The position numbers were made by a program, and so were the translations under genes. This document shows positions 53,568-62,387 of a DNA stretch of 64,000 bases, one piece after another. The notes beneath the pieces are model-generated. The model was not told the DNA's origin. It saw only the letters and a program-made list of their open reading frames with translations, and did no database searches. This DNA comes from an uncultured Micrococcales bacterium (GTDB lineage: Bacteria > Actinomycetota > Actinomycetes > Actinomycetales > Microbacteriaceae): contig CAIRNX010000001.1 in assembly GCA_903880095.1 (NCBI GenBank), positions 1 through 64,000 on the forward strand. Reading direction: 5' to 3'. Every line of letters begins with the position of its first letter. The first letter of the stretch is position 1.

Positions 53568-54120
53568 AACTTCACTTTTATCGTTGGGCGTTGCGCTTAC
53601 TCTCGCCGGCTGCTCGACTCCGGCACCAACACCGACTGTAAAAGCTCACCCAACACCTTCGGTAGCGGAATCGCTTATTCCAACCGCTCCGCCATCAAAC
53701 GTGATCGACGTAGACCCGGTGAATTTTAAAGGTGATTTTGGCGACTACACGTTTAAGGTTGGCGACGGCCCAACATGGTGCACCATCAACGTGGTGCGCA
53801 AAAATGTGCTTTGCGAACAGAGCGAAGCAGACGCCAAATACCCGCCGATTCCGGTGCCAAGCTCTTGCGAATTCAGCTACGGCTACCAGATTCAACTTTT
53901 TGCAGAGCAACCAACAGATGGCACAAAAATCGCGGACTTCGTGTGCTCGGGCGGAGCATATGCCGACCCTACGAATGCGGCAACCTTGAACTCGGGGGAG
54001 CGCGTTACTCTTGACGGCCTAAGTTGTTTCGTCGTTGGAACAGCGGCTCATTGCGAGAACAAAGCCCACGACTACATCGTTCTTGGGCCAGACGCTTGGA
54101 AAATCACTAATAGTTTTTAG
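53554..54120 (+). CDS. Lipoprotein of unknown function
   Basis: The 188-residue protein starts PRLLTSLLSLGVALTLAGC, so the lipobox LAGC puts the lipidated cysteine at residue 20. A Pro/Thr linker follows (STPAPTPTVKAHPTP). The mature domain has six cysteines in WCTI, VLCEQ, SSCEFSYG, FVCSGG, LSCFVV and HCEN, probably three disulfides. It resembles the DUF4232/Ig-like secreted actinobacterial domains only in style. The GTG is the only usable start. The 3' end overlaps the metallophosphoesterase by 14 bases. Confidence 0.8.
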   Translation: MPRLLTSLLSLGVALTLAGCSTPAPTPTVKAHPTPSVAESLIPTAPPSNVIDVDPVNFKGDFGDYTFKVGDGPTWCTINVVRKNVLCEQSEADAKYPPIPVPSSCEFSYGYQIQLFAEQPTDGTKIADFVCSGGAYADPTNAATLNSGERVTLDGLSCFVVGTAAHCENKAHDYIVLGPDAWKITNSF

Positions 54121-54979
54121 GTAACAGCGTCAGCAGTCGCACTTCTGGCCGGCAAAACAACCGCACCGGTGCAAAAATCGAGGTGCCAAGGCCGGCGCAG
54201 ACGTTTAATATCGTTTCGCCCTTGGCAGTTGACCAGCCACTTAAACCTCGAGCGTTTTTGGCGGGCAGATCGCAGTTCGTCACGATAGCTCTGCCGCCTG
54301 GCAAACAAACCTGACCCCCGTGTGTGTGCCCAGCAAAAATCAGTTCGGCTTCACCCATGACTTCGATGACGCGTCGATAAGGCGCGTGGGCAACACCAAA
54401 CAAGACGTCTATGCCCTTTGGGGGCTGAATCGAGTCGTATTCGGCTAGTTGGTCATGCGGATCATCCAAGCCGACAAAACCGATTCTGGTGCCTTTAATG
54501 GTTAGTTCGCCGCTGCGATTATTTAGATTAAGCCAACCCTTTTCGAGCCCACTTAACAGCTTCTCGGTGTCCAACGGTTTACCTGGGGTTGGTGTCGAAG
54601 GTTTGATGAGGTAGCTGAGCGGGTTTCTGAAACCTGGTGCGTGGTAATCGTTCGAACCATTTACAAAGACGCCGGGCAAGGCAATCAGGGGAGCGAGAGC
54701 GTTAAGGGTTGACTGCACGGCGTTGACGTGCCCAAGGTTATCGCCGGTATCTACGACCAGGTCGACCTTGAGTGCCGAGAGTTGCGAGACCCAGCTTTGC
54801 TTTCGCTTTTGCCAAGGAGCCATGTGAATGTCGCTGATGTGGAGCACTCGTATCGGAGCTGAACCCTTTGGTAACACTGCCACTGAATCGTATTTGACGG
54901 TGAATAGATTGCGCTCAATCAGGGCAGCCCAAACCAAAACGAGTGCGCCTAAGCCAAGAAGAATCCAGAGCCAGAACAT
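54107..54979 (-). CDS. Membrane-anchored metallophosphoesterase (YkuE-like)
   Basis: The 290-residue protein has an N-terminal membrane helix (LWILLGLGALVLVWAALI). The calcineurin-like metal motifs are HISDIHMAPWQ, VDTGDNLGHVN, FVNGSNDYHA and FAGHTHGGQV. The family cleaves phosphoesters such as UDP-diacylglucosamine or lipids at the membrane. The gene is coupled to ponA: its ATG shares a base with the ponA stop (TAATG). This placement beside a PBP suggests envelope lipid work but the substrate is unknown. Confidence 0.87.
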   Translation of the reverse strand: MFWLWILLGLGALVLVWAALIERNLFTVKYDSVAVLPKGSAPIRVLHISDIHMAPWQKRKQSWVSQLSALKVDLVVDTGDNLGHVNAVQSTLNALAPLIALPGVFVNGSNDYHAPGFRNPLSYLIKPSTPTPGKPLDTEKLLSGLEKGWLNLNNRSGELTIKGTRIGFVGLDDPHDQLAEYDSIQPPKGIDVLFGVAHAPYRRVIEVMGEAELIFAGHTHGGQVCLPGGRAIVTNCDLPAKNARGLSGWSTAKGETILNVCAGLGTSIFAPVRLFCRPEVRLLTLLPKNY

Positions 54980-57492
54980 TACGGGCCGAGGCTGATGATC
55001 AGCAGAATCGCTGTGTCGACGCCAGCAAGGCTACCGACCTTTGGAGTCGTGCCGATGACGTTACCTGCCGGAATCGTTGCCGAGTGTTGGAAGAACTGGC
55101 TTTGCGAAGGTTGGGGTTCGCTAACTGCCGCGAAGCCAAGGGCCAAGAGCGTTGCCTTTGCGGTTGCCTTCGACTCGCCAACTATGCCGACCGAAGGAAT
55201 TTTGACCTTGCCGCCCTTTGAAACGAAAATGCGAATCGTTGTGCCACTTGGAACAACTGCTCCCGCTCTTGGGCTAGTTGAGGCAACCTGACCCGCTGGC
55301 TTGTCTGACAGTATCGCCTGAACGACGATTCCCGAGTTGAGGTTGCTCGAGTCGATTACTTGCTTGCCTGCGCTTGGCAATTGACCGCTGATATCTGGAA
55401 CAGTCACCATTGTCGCGTCGATCATCGACTTAGGAGCCTTGGCTAGGGGGCCCGGCTTATAGATGGTGTTTGCCACCTTCATGATTGAACGCCAAATGTC
55501 GTGACGAACCGTGTTGCCTGCCTTGTGGTTCAAAAGAATCTTGCTAAGAGACACGTTGCCCGAGACGTTACCGACCCAGGTTGCAGTGCCTACAGCGCTT
55601 GAGAATCCGGTCATCCAGGTGTGAACACCCGAGTCGGTGGTTCCGGTCTTGCCCGCAAGTGCTGCGCCGTCTCCGGTGTTTGAGGCCCCACCAGTACCAC
55701 CAGACATTACTGCCTGCATTGCATAGGTCATTCCTGCGGCGATGTCTGGGTCAACGGCAGGTGTGCAGGTTGGTTGTGGAACTGTTAGTTGCTCGTTGGT
55801 TTCACGAACAACCACCTTGTCGATTGCTAGTGGTGCGCAATAGACACCCTTATTCGAGATCGCCGCAACGGCGCCAGCCATCGAGATTGGGGCAATTTCG
55901 TTTACACCGATTACAGATGAAGGGACGTATTGAAGTTCTTGGCCATCGGCGCGGTGAACTCCAAAGGCCAAAGCGGTGTCGCGAATGTCGCAGAGATCCA
56001 ACTTAGACGCCATGTAGGCAAAAGCTGTGTTCTCAGAGATTGCGGTGGCGTGAACCACTGTTGTGTCTTCAGGCTCGTGGACAAGGTTCTTCGGCGCCCA
56101 AGTGCCAACGATGCTGCCGCAGCGAGCAGAGAAGTCGCTCGCATTCCACTCTTTGACGCGTCCGTCAACGTGGTCGTTTAACTTGTAGCCGGCCTTAAGC
56201 CATTGGGCGAGAGTGAATAACTTATAGGTCGAACCCACCTGGAATCCAGATGAACCACCATAGCCGCGGTCAGTCGAGTAGTTCACGGCCGTGTGACCTT
56301 TGATACCGCTAGCAGTCTGGTCGTAGATTCGGTTATGCGCCATGGCGAGAACGCGACCAGTGCCGACTTCGACAGAAACGCTGGCGGTACCAATGTTGTT
56401 CGGGTCGCTAATCGGAACCCATTTCTTGCTCGCTGCATCGGCAGCAGCCTGAAGTTTTAGGTTCATCGTGGTGTAAATGTCTAGGCCACCAGTCTTGAGC
56501 TTCAACTCGCGGTCGGCGAGGGTAGGGCCAAACTCTGAGCTGTTACGAATCGTCCAGATCACGTAGTCACAGAAGTAGGCGGTCTGCTGGTTTGCTTCGC
56601 AACCGGTTGGCACCTTGGTGATGTTCACGGTGACCGGGGTCGCCTTGGCGGCATCTGCCTCAGCCTGGGTTACGTAGCCCTTGTTAGCCATGTTCTGAAT
56701 CACGTAGTCGCGACGACCTTTTGCGCGCTCAAGGTTTGACTTAGCGTCTGGTCGGTAATCTTCGGGCGCCTTGAGCATCGCTGCAAGCATGGCTCCTTGT
56801 GGAAGCGATAGATCTTTGGCGCTGATCCCGAAATAATACTGCGAGGCAGCTTCGATGCCGTTAATCTGGTGCCCAAAGAACGAGAGGTTTGCGTAGCCCG
56901 CAAAGATGTCTTGCTTGCTTGTAGTTTGTTCAAGTGAAAGCGCGTAGCGAATTTCGCGAAGCTTGCGGTCTGGGCTGCGCGAACGAGCTGCGTCGATCGC
57001 CTTTTGATCGCCAGCAATTGTTGCGGCCTGAATCAGAGAGTTTTTGACGTATTGCATTGTGATCGTTGAGCCGCCTGGGCCACCGCCGCCGGTTGCAACG
57101 TTGGTGAGGCTTGCGCGAATCAACGAAACCCAGTCGACTCCGTTGTGAGACCAGAAGTTTGGGTCTTCGGTCGCGATTGCGGCGTCTCTAAAGTTTGAGC
57201 TGATGTCGTTGTAGCCAACCGAGATGCGGTTTTCTTCATAGAAGCGGGCAACCTCAACGGGCTTGCCTTTGTCGTCCACGGCATAGAGCGTTGAAGCCTG
57301 TGAAGCGTTTACCGGTTTGATGTATGGCGGTAGGTTGTCGAAGATCGAAATACCTGCGCCGGTTGCTACCGAAGCAACAATTGCGATTGGTGCGAAAAGC
57401 GCTACACCCAACAAACCAGCGACTGAGCTTAGCCCTGCGAATTTGAGGATCTTCGATAGTGGGCCAGCGCCCCTGTTTCTCTGACCAGACAT
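54979..57492 (-). CDS. ponA: Class A penicillin-binding protein with two PASTA domains
   Basis: ATG 57492 gives 837 residues and an N-terminus SGQRNRGAGPLSKIL; an ATG at 57669 adds a 59-residue unlikely tail. One membrane helix precedes the glycosyltransferase (ATEDPNFWSHNGVDW at about 100, QYVKNSLIQ). The transpeptidase has STYK at about 420, SEN (ISENTAFAYM) and KTGT at about 617. Two PASTA domains fill the last about 140 residues. It makes and crosslinks peptidoglycan. TAACCT lies seven bases before the ATG, and no Shine-Dalgarno is seen. Confidence 0.92.
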   Translation of the reverse strand: MSGQRNRGAGPLSKILKFAGLSSVAGLLGVALFAPIAIVASVATGAGISIFDNLPPYIKPVNASQASTLYAVDDKGKPVEVARFYEENRISVGYNDISSNFRDAAIATEDPNFWSHNGVDWVSLIRASLTNVATGGGGPGGSTITMQYVKNSLIQAATIAGDQKAIDAARSRSPDRKLREIRYALSLEQTTSKQDIFAGYANLSFFGHQINGIEAASQYYFGISAKDLSLPQGAMLAAMLKAPEDYRPDAKSNLERAKGRRDYVIQNMANKGYVTQAEADAAKATPVTVNITKVPTGCEANQQTAYFCDYVIWTIRNSSEFGPTLADRELKLKTGGLDIYTTMNLKLQAAADAASKKWVPISDPNNIGTASVSVEVGTGRVLAMAHNRIYDQTASGIKGHTAVNYSTDRGYGGSSGFQVGSTYKLFTLAQWLKAGYKLNDHVDGRVKEWNASDFSARCGSIVGTWAPKNLVHEPEDTTVVHATAISENTAFAYMASKLDLCDIRDTALAFGVHRADGQELQYVPSSVIGVNEIAPISMAGAVAAISNKGVYCAPLAIDKVVVRETNEQLTVPQPTCTPAVDPDIAAGMTYAMQAVMSGGTGGASNTGDGAALAGKTGTTDSGVHTWMTGFSSAVGTATWVGNVSGNVSLSKILLNHKAGNTVRHDIWRSIMKVANTIYKPGPLAKAPKSMIDATMVTVPDISGQLPSAGKQVIDSSNLNSGIVVQAILSDKPAGQVASTSPRAGAVVPSGTTIRIFVSKGGKVKIPSVGIVGESKATAKATLLALGFAAVSEPQPSQSQFFQHSATIPAGNVIGTTPKVGSLAGVDTAILLIISLGP

Positions 57493-57499
57493 AGACTCT

Positions 57500-57505
57500 A
57501 GGTTA
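57500..57505 (-). promoter_or_regulatory. -10 element for leaderless ponA
   Basis: TAACCT on the minus strand ends seven bases before the ponA ATG at 57492. Confidence 0.45.
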
Positions 57506-57532
57506 CCTGCTATCTCTGAGAGGATGCTGAAA

Positions 57533-57685
57533 ATGATGAAGTGGGAGTACGCCACGGTTCCGTTGCTTTTGCACAAAGAGGCCATGATTTTGAACAGTTG
57601 GGGTGTTGACGGCTGGGAGCTTGTCTCGGTAAACACCAATGCGCAGGGCGGTCTTCTCGCCTTTTTCAAGCGAGAGCTGGCATAA
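57533..57685 (+). CDS. DUF4177 small protein
   Basis: A 50-residue protein, MMKWEYATVPLLLHKEAM then WGVDGWELVSVN and AFFKRELA, matches the actinobacterial DUF4177 family closely. AGAGG at 57519-57523 is well spaced for ATG 57533. ATG 57524 and 57536 are alternatives. Its TAA runs into the ATG of the RidA gene (TAAATG), as in many actinobacteria. No function is known. Confidence 0.88.
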   Translation: MMKWEYATVPLLLHKEAMILNSWGVDGWELVSVNTNAQGGLLAFFKRELA

Positions 57686-58147
57686 ATGTCGAAAATCGAA
57701 GCAAGGTTAATTGAACTCGGACACCCGCTTCCGGAGGTGGCGAAGCCAGTCGCCTCCTACGTGCCGTCGGTTGTGACTGGAAACCTCGTTTTCACTAGCG
57801 GGCAGCTTCCGTTCACATCGGGTCAACTACCCGAGACGGGCAAAGTCGGCGCAAGCGTAAGCCCAGAGAACGCAAAGGACTACGCTCGCACTGCGGTTCT
57901 GAACGCGCTCGCGGCTGTGAAGCTGGTTATCGGCGACCTCGACCGAGTTACTCGAGTGGTGAAGCTCGTTGGTTTTGTCGCTTCGGTGCCAGAATTTTCA
58001 GGTCAGCCTGGCGTAATCAATGGGGCTTCAGAGTTTTTGGGCGAAGTGTTCGGCGACAAGGGTGCCCACGCTCGTAGCGCTGTTGGCGTGCCAGTTTTGC
58101 CACTAGATTCACCGGTGGAGCTCGAACTTATTGTTGAGTTCGAGTAG
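57686..58147 (+). CDS. RidA/YjgF-family protein
   Basis: The 153-residue protein starts SKIEARLIELGHPLPEVAKP and has the family core VVTGNLVFTSGQLP, then VVKLVGFVASVPEFSGQP and ARSAVGVPVLPLDSPVELELIVE. RidA hydrolyses reactive enamine/imine intermediates. A doubled short segment (SGQLPFTSGQLPETG) is a likely small tandem duplication near residue 40. It follows DUF4177 directly and abuts the acs gene on the opposite strand. Confidence 0.92.
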   Translation: MSKIEARLIELGHPLPEVAKPVASYVPSVVTGNLVFTSGQLPFTSGQLPETGKVGASVSPENAKDYARTAVLNALAAVKLVIGDLDRVTRVVKLVGFVASVPEFSGQPGVINGASEFLGEVFGDKGAHARSAVGVPVLPLDSPVELELIVEFE

Positions 58148-60112
58148 CTAGTCGTTTGCGCCAGCGGCGATTTTGCCGCTGATGATGTTCATCACAGTTG
58201 TGTCTGCCAAAGTGGTGACATCACCAATTGGGCGGTCTTCGGCAACATCGCGAAGCAGTCGACGCATAATTTTGCCCGAACGTGTCTTAGGCAGCTCAGC
58301 GACCACCATGATCTGGCGCGGTTTGGCAATTGGCCCAATCTCTTTCGCAACGTGGTCTCGAAGAACGCGGCTGACGTCTGAGTCAGAACCGGCTGCTTCG
58401 ACCTGATCGAGGCGCAGAATCACAAACGCAACCACTGCCTGCCCCGTCAACGCGTCGCTCGCACCAACGACTGCTGCCTCCGCAACCCAAGGGTGCGAAA
58501 CCAGTGCTGATTCGATTTCGGCTGTAGAGAGTCTGTGGCCCGAGACGTTCATCACGTCGTCTACGCGCCCAAGCAACCAGATATCTCCGTCGTGGTCTTT
58601 CTTTGCGCCGTCACCAGCGAAATACTGGCCATCGAAGCGCTCCCAATACGTTTCTTTGAAGCGCTCGGGGTCACCCCAGATGCCGCGAAGCATCGAAGGC
58701 CACGGTTCGGCGATAGTCAGGTAACCCCCTTGCTCGTTGCCGAGTTCAACACCGTCTTCGCCAACAACCTTCGCTACGATGCCGGGTAACGGCACCTGCG
58801 CTGAACCGGGTTTGGTGTCGGTGATGCCAGGAAGTGGCGAAATCATGATGGCGCCGGTTTCGGTCTGCCACCAGGTGTCCACGATTGGTGCCCGGTTGCC
58901 GCCGATAACCTCGCGGTACCACATCCACGCCTCGGGGTTGATTGGTTCACCCACCGAGCCGAGAACGCGCAACGAAGACAAGTCGAACTTGTCTGGAATT
59001 TCGCGGCCCAGCTTCATGAACGAGCGAATAGCGGTTGGGGCGGTGTATAGCAGGGTGACCTTGTATTTCTCGATTACCTCCCACCAGCGGCCAGGGTGCG
59101 GAGCATCGGGGGTGCCTTCGTAGATAACCTGCGTCGCTCCGTTTGCCAGCGGGCCGTAAGCAACATAAGTGTGGCCAGTGATCCAACCGACGTCAGCGGT
59201 GCACCAATAGATGTCTGTCTCTGGTCGCAAATCGAACACGTTGCGGTGGGTGTATGCGGCCTGAGTCAGATAACCGCCGGACGTGTGCAAAATGCCTTTC
59301 GGCTTGCCGGTCGTGCCTGAGGTGTAAAGAATGAAGAGTGGGTTTTCGGCCGGAAACGCTTTGGCTTCATGCTCGGCTTCGGCATTCGCCATCGCGTCTG
59401 ACCACCAAATATCTTTTGGCGTCCAAACAACCTCATCGCCAGTGCGCTTGACCACGAGAACGTTTTCGATGGTCGGGCAGTTGTTATCTTTTAGGGCCTC
59501 ATCGACGGCAGGTTTTAGGGCGCTCGCCTTTCCTTTGCGGTAGCCACCGTCGGCGGTGATCACAAGTTTCGCCTGAGCGTCTTGTATGCGTGTAGCCAGC
59601 GAGTCAGCCGAGAAGCCGCCGAAGATAACCGAGTGAACTGCGCCGATGCGCGCGACGGCAAGCATCGAGATAACCGCTTCGGCAATCATCGGAAGGTAGA
59701 TGGCTACGCGGTCGCCGCGCTCGATGCCAAGGCTGGTGAGCACATTCGCCGCACGCTTAACCTCAGCCGTTAGTTCTGCGTAGGTGTATGACTTTGAGTC
59801 ACCCGGTTCACCTTCGAAGTGAATCGCGATTCGGTCGCCATTACCGGCGATCACATGGCGATCAAGGCAGTTGTAAGAAACGTTCAGCTCGCCGTCTTCA
59901 AACCACTTGGCAACCGGTGCTTCAGACCAGTCGAGGGTTTTGGTGAATGGCTTATGCCAGTGGAGGTGCTTGGCCTGCTCGGCCCAAAAACCTAGGCGGT
60001 CGGATTTTGCTCGTTCGTAAATCTCAGGCTTGGCTAGAGCAGCGGCCGCGAATTCTGCCGTAGGAGCGAAGTGCCTTGTCTCATGGGACTGGCTTTCGAT
60101 TGAATCAGACAT
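58148..60112 (-). CDS. acs: Acetyl-CoA synthetase
   Basis: ATG 60112 gives 654 residues, the usual length. An upstream GTG-like start at 60157 adds 15 residues of no family character. It has ILYTSGTTGKPKGILHTSGG, DIYWCTADVGWITGHTYVAYGPL and the acetylation-site region ELPKTRSGKIMRRLLRD. It makes acetyl-CoA from acetate with ATP. The stop abuts the RidA stop from the other strand. Confidence 0.96.
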   Translation of the reverse strand: MSDSIESQSHETRHFAPTAEFAAAALAKPEIYERAKSDRLGFWAEQAKHLHWHKPFTKTLDWSEAPVAKWFEDGELNVSYNCLDRHVIAGNGDRIAIHFEGEPGDSKSYTYAELTAEVKRAANVLTSLGIERGDRVAIYLPMIAEAVISMLAVARIGAVHSVIFGGFSADSLATRIQDAQAKLVITADGGYRKGKASALKPAVDEALKDNNCPTIENVLVVKRTGDEVVWTPKDIWWSDAMANAEAEHEAKAFPAENPLFILYTSGTTGKPKGILHTSGGYLTQAAYTHRNVFDLRPETDIYWCTADVGWITGHTYVAYGPLANGATQVIYEGTPDAPHPGRWWEVIEKYKVTLLYTAPTAIRSFMKLGREIPDKFDLSSLRVLGSVGEPINPEAWMWYREVIGGNRAPIVDTWWQTETGAIMISPLPGITDTKPGSAQVPLPGIVAKVVGEDGVELGNEQGGYLTIAEPWPSMLRGIWGDPERFKETYWERFDGQYFAGDGAKKDHDGDIWLLGRVDDVMNVSGHRLSTAEIESALVSHPWVAEAAVVGASDALTGQAVVAFVILRLDQVEAAGSDSDVSRVLRDHVAKEIGPIAKPRQIMVVAELPKTRSGKIMRRLLRDVAEDRPIGDVTTLADTTVMNIISGKIAAGAND

Positions 60113-60206
60113 CTTTGTCTTTCTCGTTTTTGAGCTTTCGCGGCAATCTTGCCACAAAACACCCTGTGAATTTGCCCAAAGGGAATAATCGTTATCTTCT
60201 TTCGCT

Positions 60207-60212
60207 TACAAT
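60207..60212 (+). promoter_or_regulatory. -10 element of the 6C-type RNA
   Basis: TACAAT lies seven bases before the first hairpin of the RNA. No good -35 is seen. Confidence 0.6.
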
Positions 60213-60218
60213 TATTCA

Positions 60219-60310
60219 GACGGCCTAGCGCCGTCCGTGCGGCACCGATTCCCCCAATAGGTGCCGCCTTGCCGGCAGGTTCTCCCCCAGAACCTGCCGG
60301 CATCTTTTAA
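60219..60310 (+). ncRNA. 6C-type small RNA upstream of the Tad operon
   Basis: Three hairpins follow one another: 60219-60235 (6 bp), 60241-60269 (8 bp, loop with five C) and 60273-60303 (13 bp, loop of five C), then ATCTTTT. Two C-loop hairpins in tandem define the actinobacterial 6C RNA, which in mycobacteria (B11) lies between the cpaE-like gene of the Tad locus and its neighbour. The same position before the Tad ATPase here supports the call. The C-runs are five rather than six long. Confidence 0.75.
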
Positions 60311-60373
60311 GGGGTTTTCCACACATTTCGGGCAGTTTTCGTTAGCTTTGCCGTTTTTTGTGATTCTTAGCAA

Positions 60374-61186
60374 ATGCGAATTCAAGAATTTATGGTCGAC
60401 GAAAACCTAACTGATTTGGTCATAAATGGTTCGCGCGCTTTTGCACTTATTGAAGGCGGTTGGCGGCCAATCCACCTCGGTTTAGAGTCTGCCGAGGTTG
60501 CACGATTGGCAGTAGAGCTTTGCGATGAAGGTGGTCGGCATCTTGACTTGGCTAATCCGTTCGCCGATGTGTCGGTCGAGGGGTTTCGCGTGCACGCCGT
60601 TTTGCCCGCGGGTGTTTCACAGCAACCTCTGATCTCGATTCGCAAACACACGTCGCGAACCTTCGCGGTCACTCCCGAATTACAAGAAATCGTTTCGACT
60701 CACAAAAACTTTTTGGTTTCTGGTGCAACCGGTGCTGGCAAAACGACTTTGCTCAGATCCATGCTCGCCGGCAGCCAGGAGCGCGTGATCACCATCGAAG
60801 ACGTTGCCGAGTTGGCTTTTGAACAACCAAACTTCGTTTCGCTTATTGCAAGGCAAGCCAACATCGAGGGCAGGGGAGAGCTTGGAGTCGAGCGACTCTT
60901 TCGAGAAGCGCTTCGAATGCGACCTGACCGAATTGTGCTTGGTGAGGTTCGTGGTGCCGAATTCGGTCTCATGCTTCAAGCGCTAAACACTGGGCATGCA
61001 GGGTCGGCTGCAACACTCCACGCCAACTCGCTCGAGGCTGTACCCCAACGTCTAATCGGTCTCGGCTTATTGGCCGGCTTGAACCCAGAAACCACAGCAA
61101 CCCTCGCCAAGACGGCTCTAGATGTTGTCATTCACCTTGAGGGCGGGGTTTCAAGTATTGCGACGGTTGGTGAACTTTTTGACTGA
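60374..61186 (+). CDS. Tad/CpaF-type secretion ATPase, short form
   Basis: The 270-residue protein has RIQEFMVDENLTDLVINGSR, then Walker A SGATGAGKTTLLRSML, the Asp box EDVAELAFEQ, Walker B MRPDRIVLGEVRGAEF and the His box GHAGSAATLHANS. It is a motor of Flp pilus or pseudopilus assembly. The usual CpaF is 350-450 residues; the N-terminal extension is missing. No Shine-Dalgarno is seen before the ATG at 60374. Confidence 0.88.
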   Translation: MRIQEFMVDENLTDLVINGSRAFALIEGGWRPIHLGLESAEVARLAVELCDEGGRHLDLANPFADVSVEGFRVHAVLPAGVSQQPLISIRKHTSRTFAVTPELQEIVSTHKNFLVSGATGAGKTTLLRSMLAGSQERVITIEDVAELAFEQPNFVSLIARQANIEGRGELGVERLFREALRMRPDRIVLGEVRGAEFGLMLQALNTGHAGSAATLHANSLEAVPQRLIGLGLLAGLNPETTATLAKTALDVVIHLEGGVSSIATVGELFD

Positions 61187-61910
61187 CACCGCAACGATCG
61201 CGGCAGCTCTTCGCGCGGGCATGAGTGCATCCGAGGTTCGCCGAAGGTTTCAACCAAACGAGTTGGCGCTGCAGGTGCTCTCACTTTGCGAAAGTCTCGG
61301 ATCTGCGCCAGCCGAAAACCTTGAACGCCTTGCGATGGTTGAAACCAATCAGGCAAAGGCGTTGGCAGAACTCGAGGTTGCAGCCAGTGGCCCAAGGGCT
61401 TCTGCGCGATTGGTTACAGTTTTGCCTTTACTCGTGTTGATAGGAGCCCAGCTGCTCGGCATGAGAGTTCTCAACTCGCTGAACTTTGCGACTGGCGCCT
61501 CGATGCTGCTCGGAGCCTTACTTCTTTATTGGGGCCGTAGTTGGAGCGCCCAAATACTCGAGCGCGCCAAGGCTCCAAAAGAAGACCCGGGTGCTGCGCT
61601 CGACGCCTTTGCTGCGGCAATGGGTGCCGGGCTAGCCCAAAGAGTCGCGATCGAAGAAGTTGAGGCGCGCTTCGGTGCTCAAGAATCAATAACCGAACTT
61701 TTAGCCACATCAGCAGACACTGGCTTGGCTGTTGCCAAGCTGGCCCGCGCTGAGGCTGACAGGCAACGCCTCAATTGGCGGGTTTCAAGCGAAAAGCGTA
61801 TTCACGAGGCCGGAGTTCGCTTGATGTGGCCTCTTGGCCTTGCCGTTTTGCCAGCTTTTGTTCTCATCGCAGTGGTTCCGTTAGCCGCTGCGATGTTGAG
61901 AGGTAACTGA
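61170..61910 (+). CDS. TadB/TadC-like membrane platform protein
   Basis: The chosen GTG at 61170 gives 246 residues. A TTG at 61179 is an alternative. Both overlap the ATPase. It has three hydrophobic segments (about 80-125 and the last 25 residues) and two T2SSF-like helical stretches (RAGMSASEVRRRF and AAMGAGLAQRVAIEEVEARF). The two halves may be the remains of TadB and TadC in one protein, as only one platform gene is present here. It supports pilin polymerisation in the membrane. Confidence 0.75.
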   Translation: MNFLTDTATIAAALRAGMSASEVRRRFQPNELALQVLSLCESLGSAPAENLERLAMVETNQAKALAELEVAASGPRASARLVTVLPLLVLIGAQLLGMRVLNSLNFATGASMLLGALLLYWGRSWSAQILERAKAPKEDPGAALDAFAAAMGAGLAQRVAIEEVEARFGAQESITELLATSADTGLAVAKLARAEADRQRLNWRVSSEKRIHEAGVRLMWPLGLAVLPAFVLIAVVPLAAAMLRGN

Positions 61911-61936
61911 AATGAAACAAATATAAAGGAGAAAGA

Positions 61937-62104
61937 ATGTTGAAGTCAGAACGCGGTTCGGCAACCGCCGAATACGCAATCGCAACCATGGCTGCCGTGG
62001 GCTTTGCCGGGTTGCTCGTGGTGATCATGCGAAGCGACGAGGTAAAGCAAATGCTGCTCGGTTTGGTCAAAAGTGCGCTCACATTTACGAACCCAAACGG
62101 GTAG
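61937..62104 (+). CDS. Flp-type pilin (DUF4244-like)
   Basis: A 55-residue protein: basic start LKSERGSATAEYA, then hydrophobic segment IATMAAVGFAGLLVVIM, then SDEVKQMLLGLVKSALTF. This matches the small actinobacterial Flp/DUF4244 pilins with the G-S-x-T-A-E-Y motif. AAAGGAGA at 61925-61932 is a strong ribosome site, the best in the operon, as expected for the abundant subunit. Confidence 0.85.
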   Translation: MLKSERGSATAEYAIATMAAVGFAGLLVVIMRSDEVKQMLLGLVKSALTFTNPNG

Positions 62105-62387
62105 TGTCACTGCTGAACTGGCGGTAGTTCTGCCAACGGTTCTACTTGTCGGTTCGACGCTCATTGGTGGCCTCGTTCTGGGTGTGCAACGCGTCCAAGC
62201 CGTTTATGCCGCTGGCACCCTTTCGAGGGCACTGGCCAGAGGAGAAGATCTTGGCCCGCTTGCTCGGGAGCTCGGTGTAACCACAAAAGTGCAATACCTT
62301 GCCGACTTCGTTTGCGTGCATGCCATTGCGCTCACGCAGCCAATCGAAATCGAGGAGCGAGCTTGCGCCCGAAAACTCGGTCTCTAA
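62073..62387 (+). CDS. TadE-like minor pilin
   Basis: The 104-residue protein from GTG 62073 has GSVTAELAVVLPTVLLVGSTLIGGLVLG, the TadE-like membrane start with conserved Glu. It has a soluble tail with two Cys (FVCVHAI and EERACARKLG). The start overlaps the pilin gene by 32 bases in another frame. It corresponds to the Rv3655c position of mycobacterial Tad loci. Confidence 0.8.
   Translation: MRSHLRTQTGSVTAELAVVLPTVLLVGSTLIGGLVLGVQRVQAVYAAGTLSRALARGEDLGPLARELGVTTKVQYLADFVCVHAIALTQPIEIEERACARKLGL

Noticed and set aside
54979-57669. Longer start for the penicillin-binding protein
   Set aside because: The extra 59 residues overlap the DUF4177 gene on the other strand and do not look like a PBP N-terminus.
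60241-60310. Two simple terminators behind acs
   Set aside because: acs runs away from this region on the minus strand, a promoter-like TACAAT stands before the hairpins, and both loops are runs of C, which suits a small RNA.
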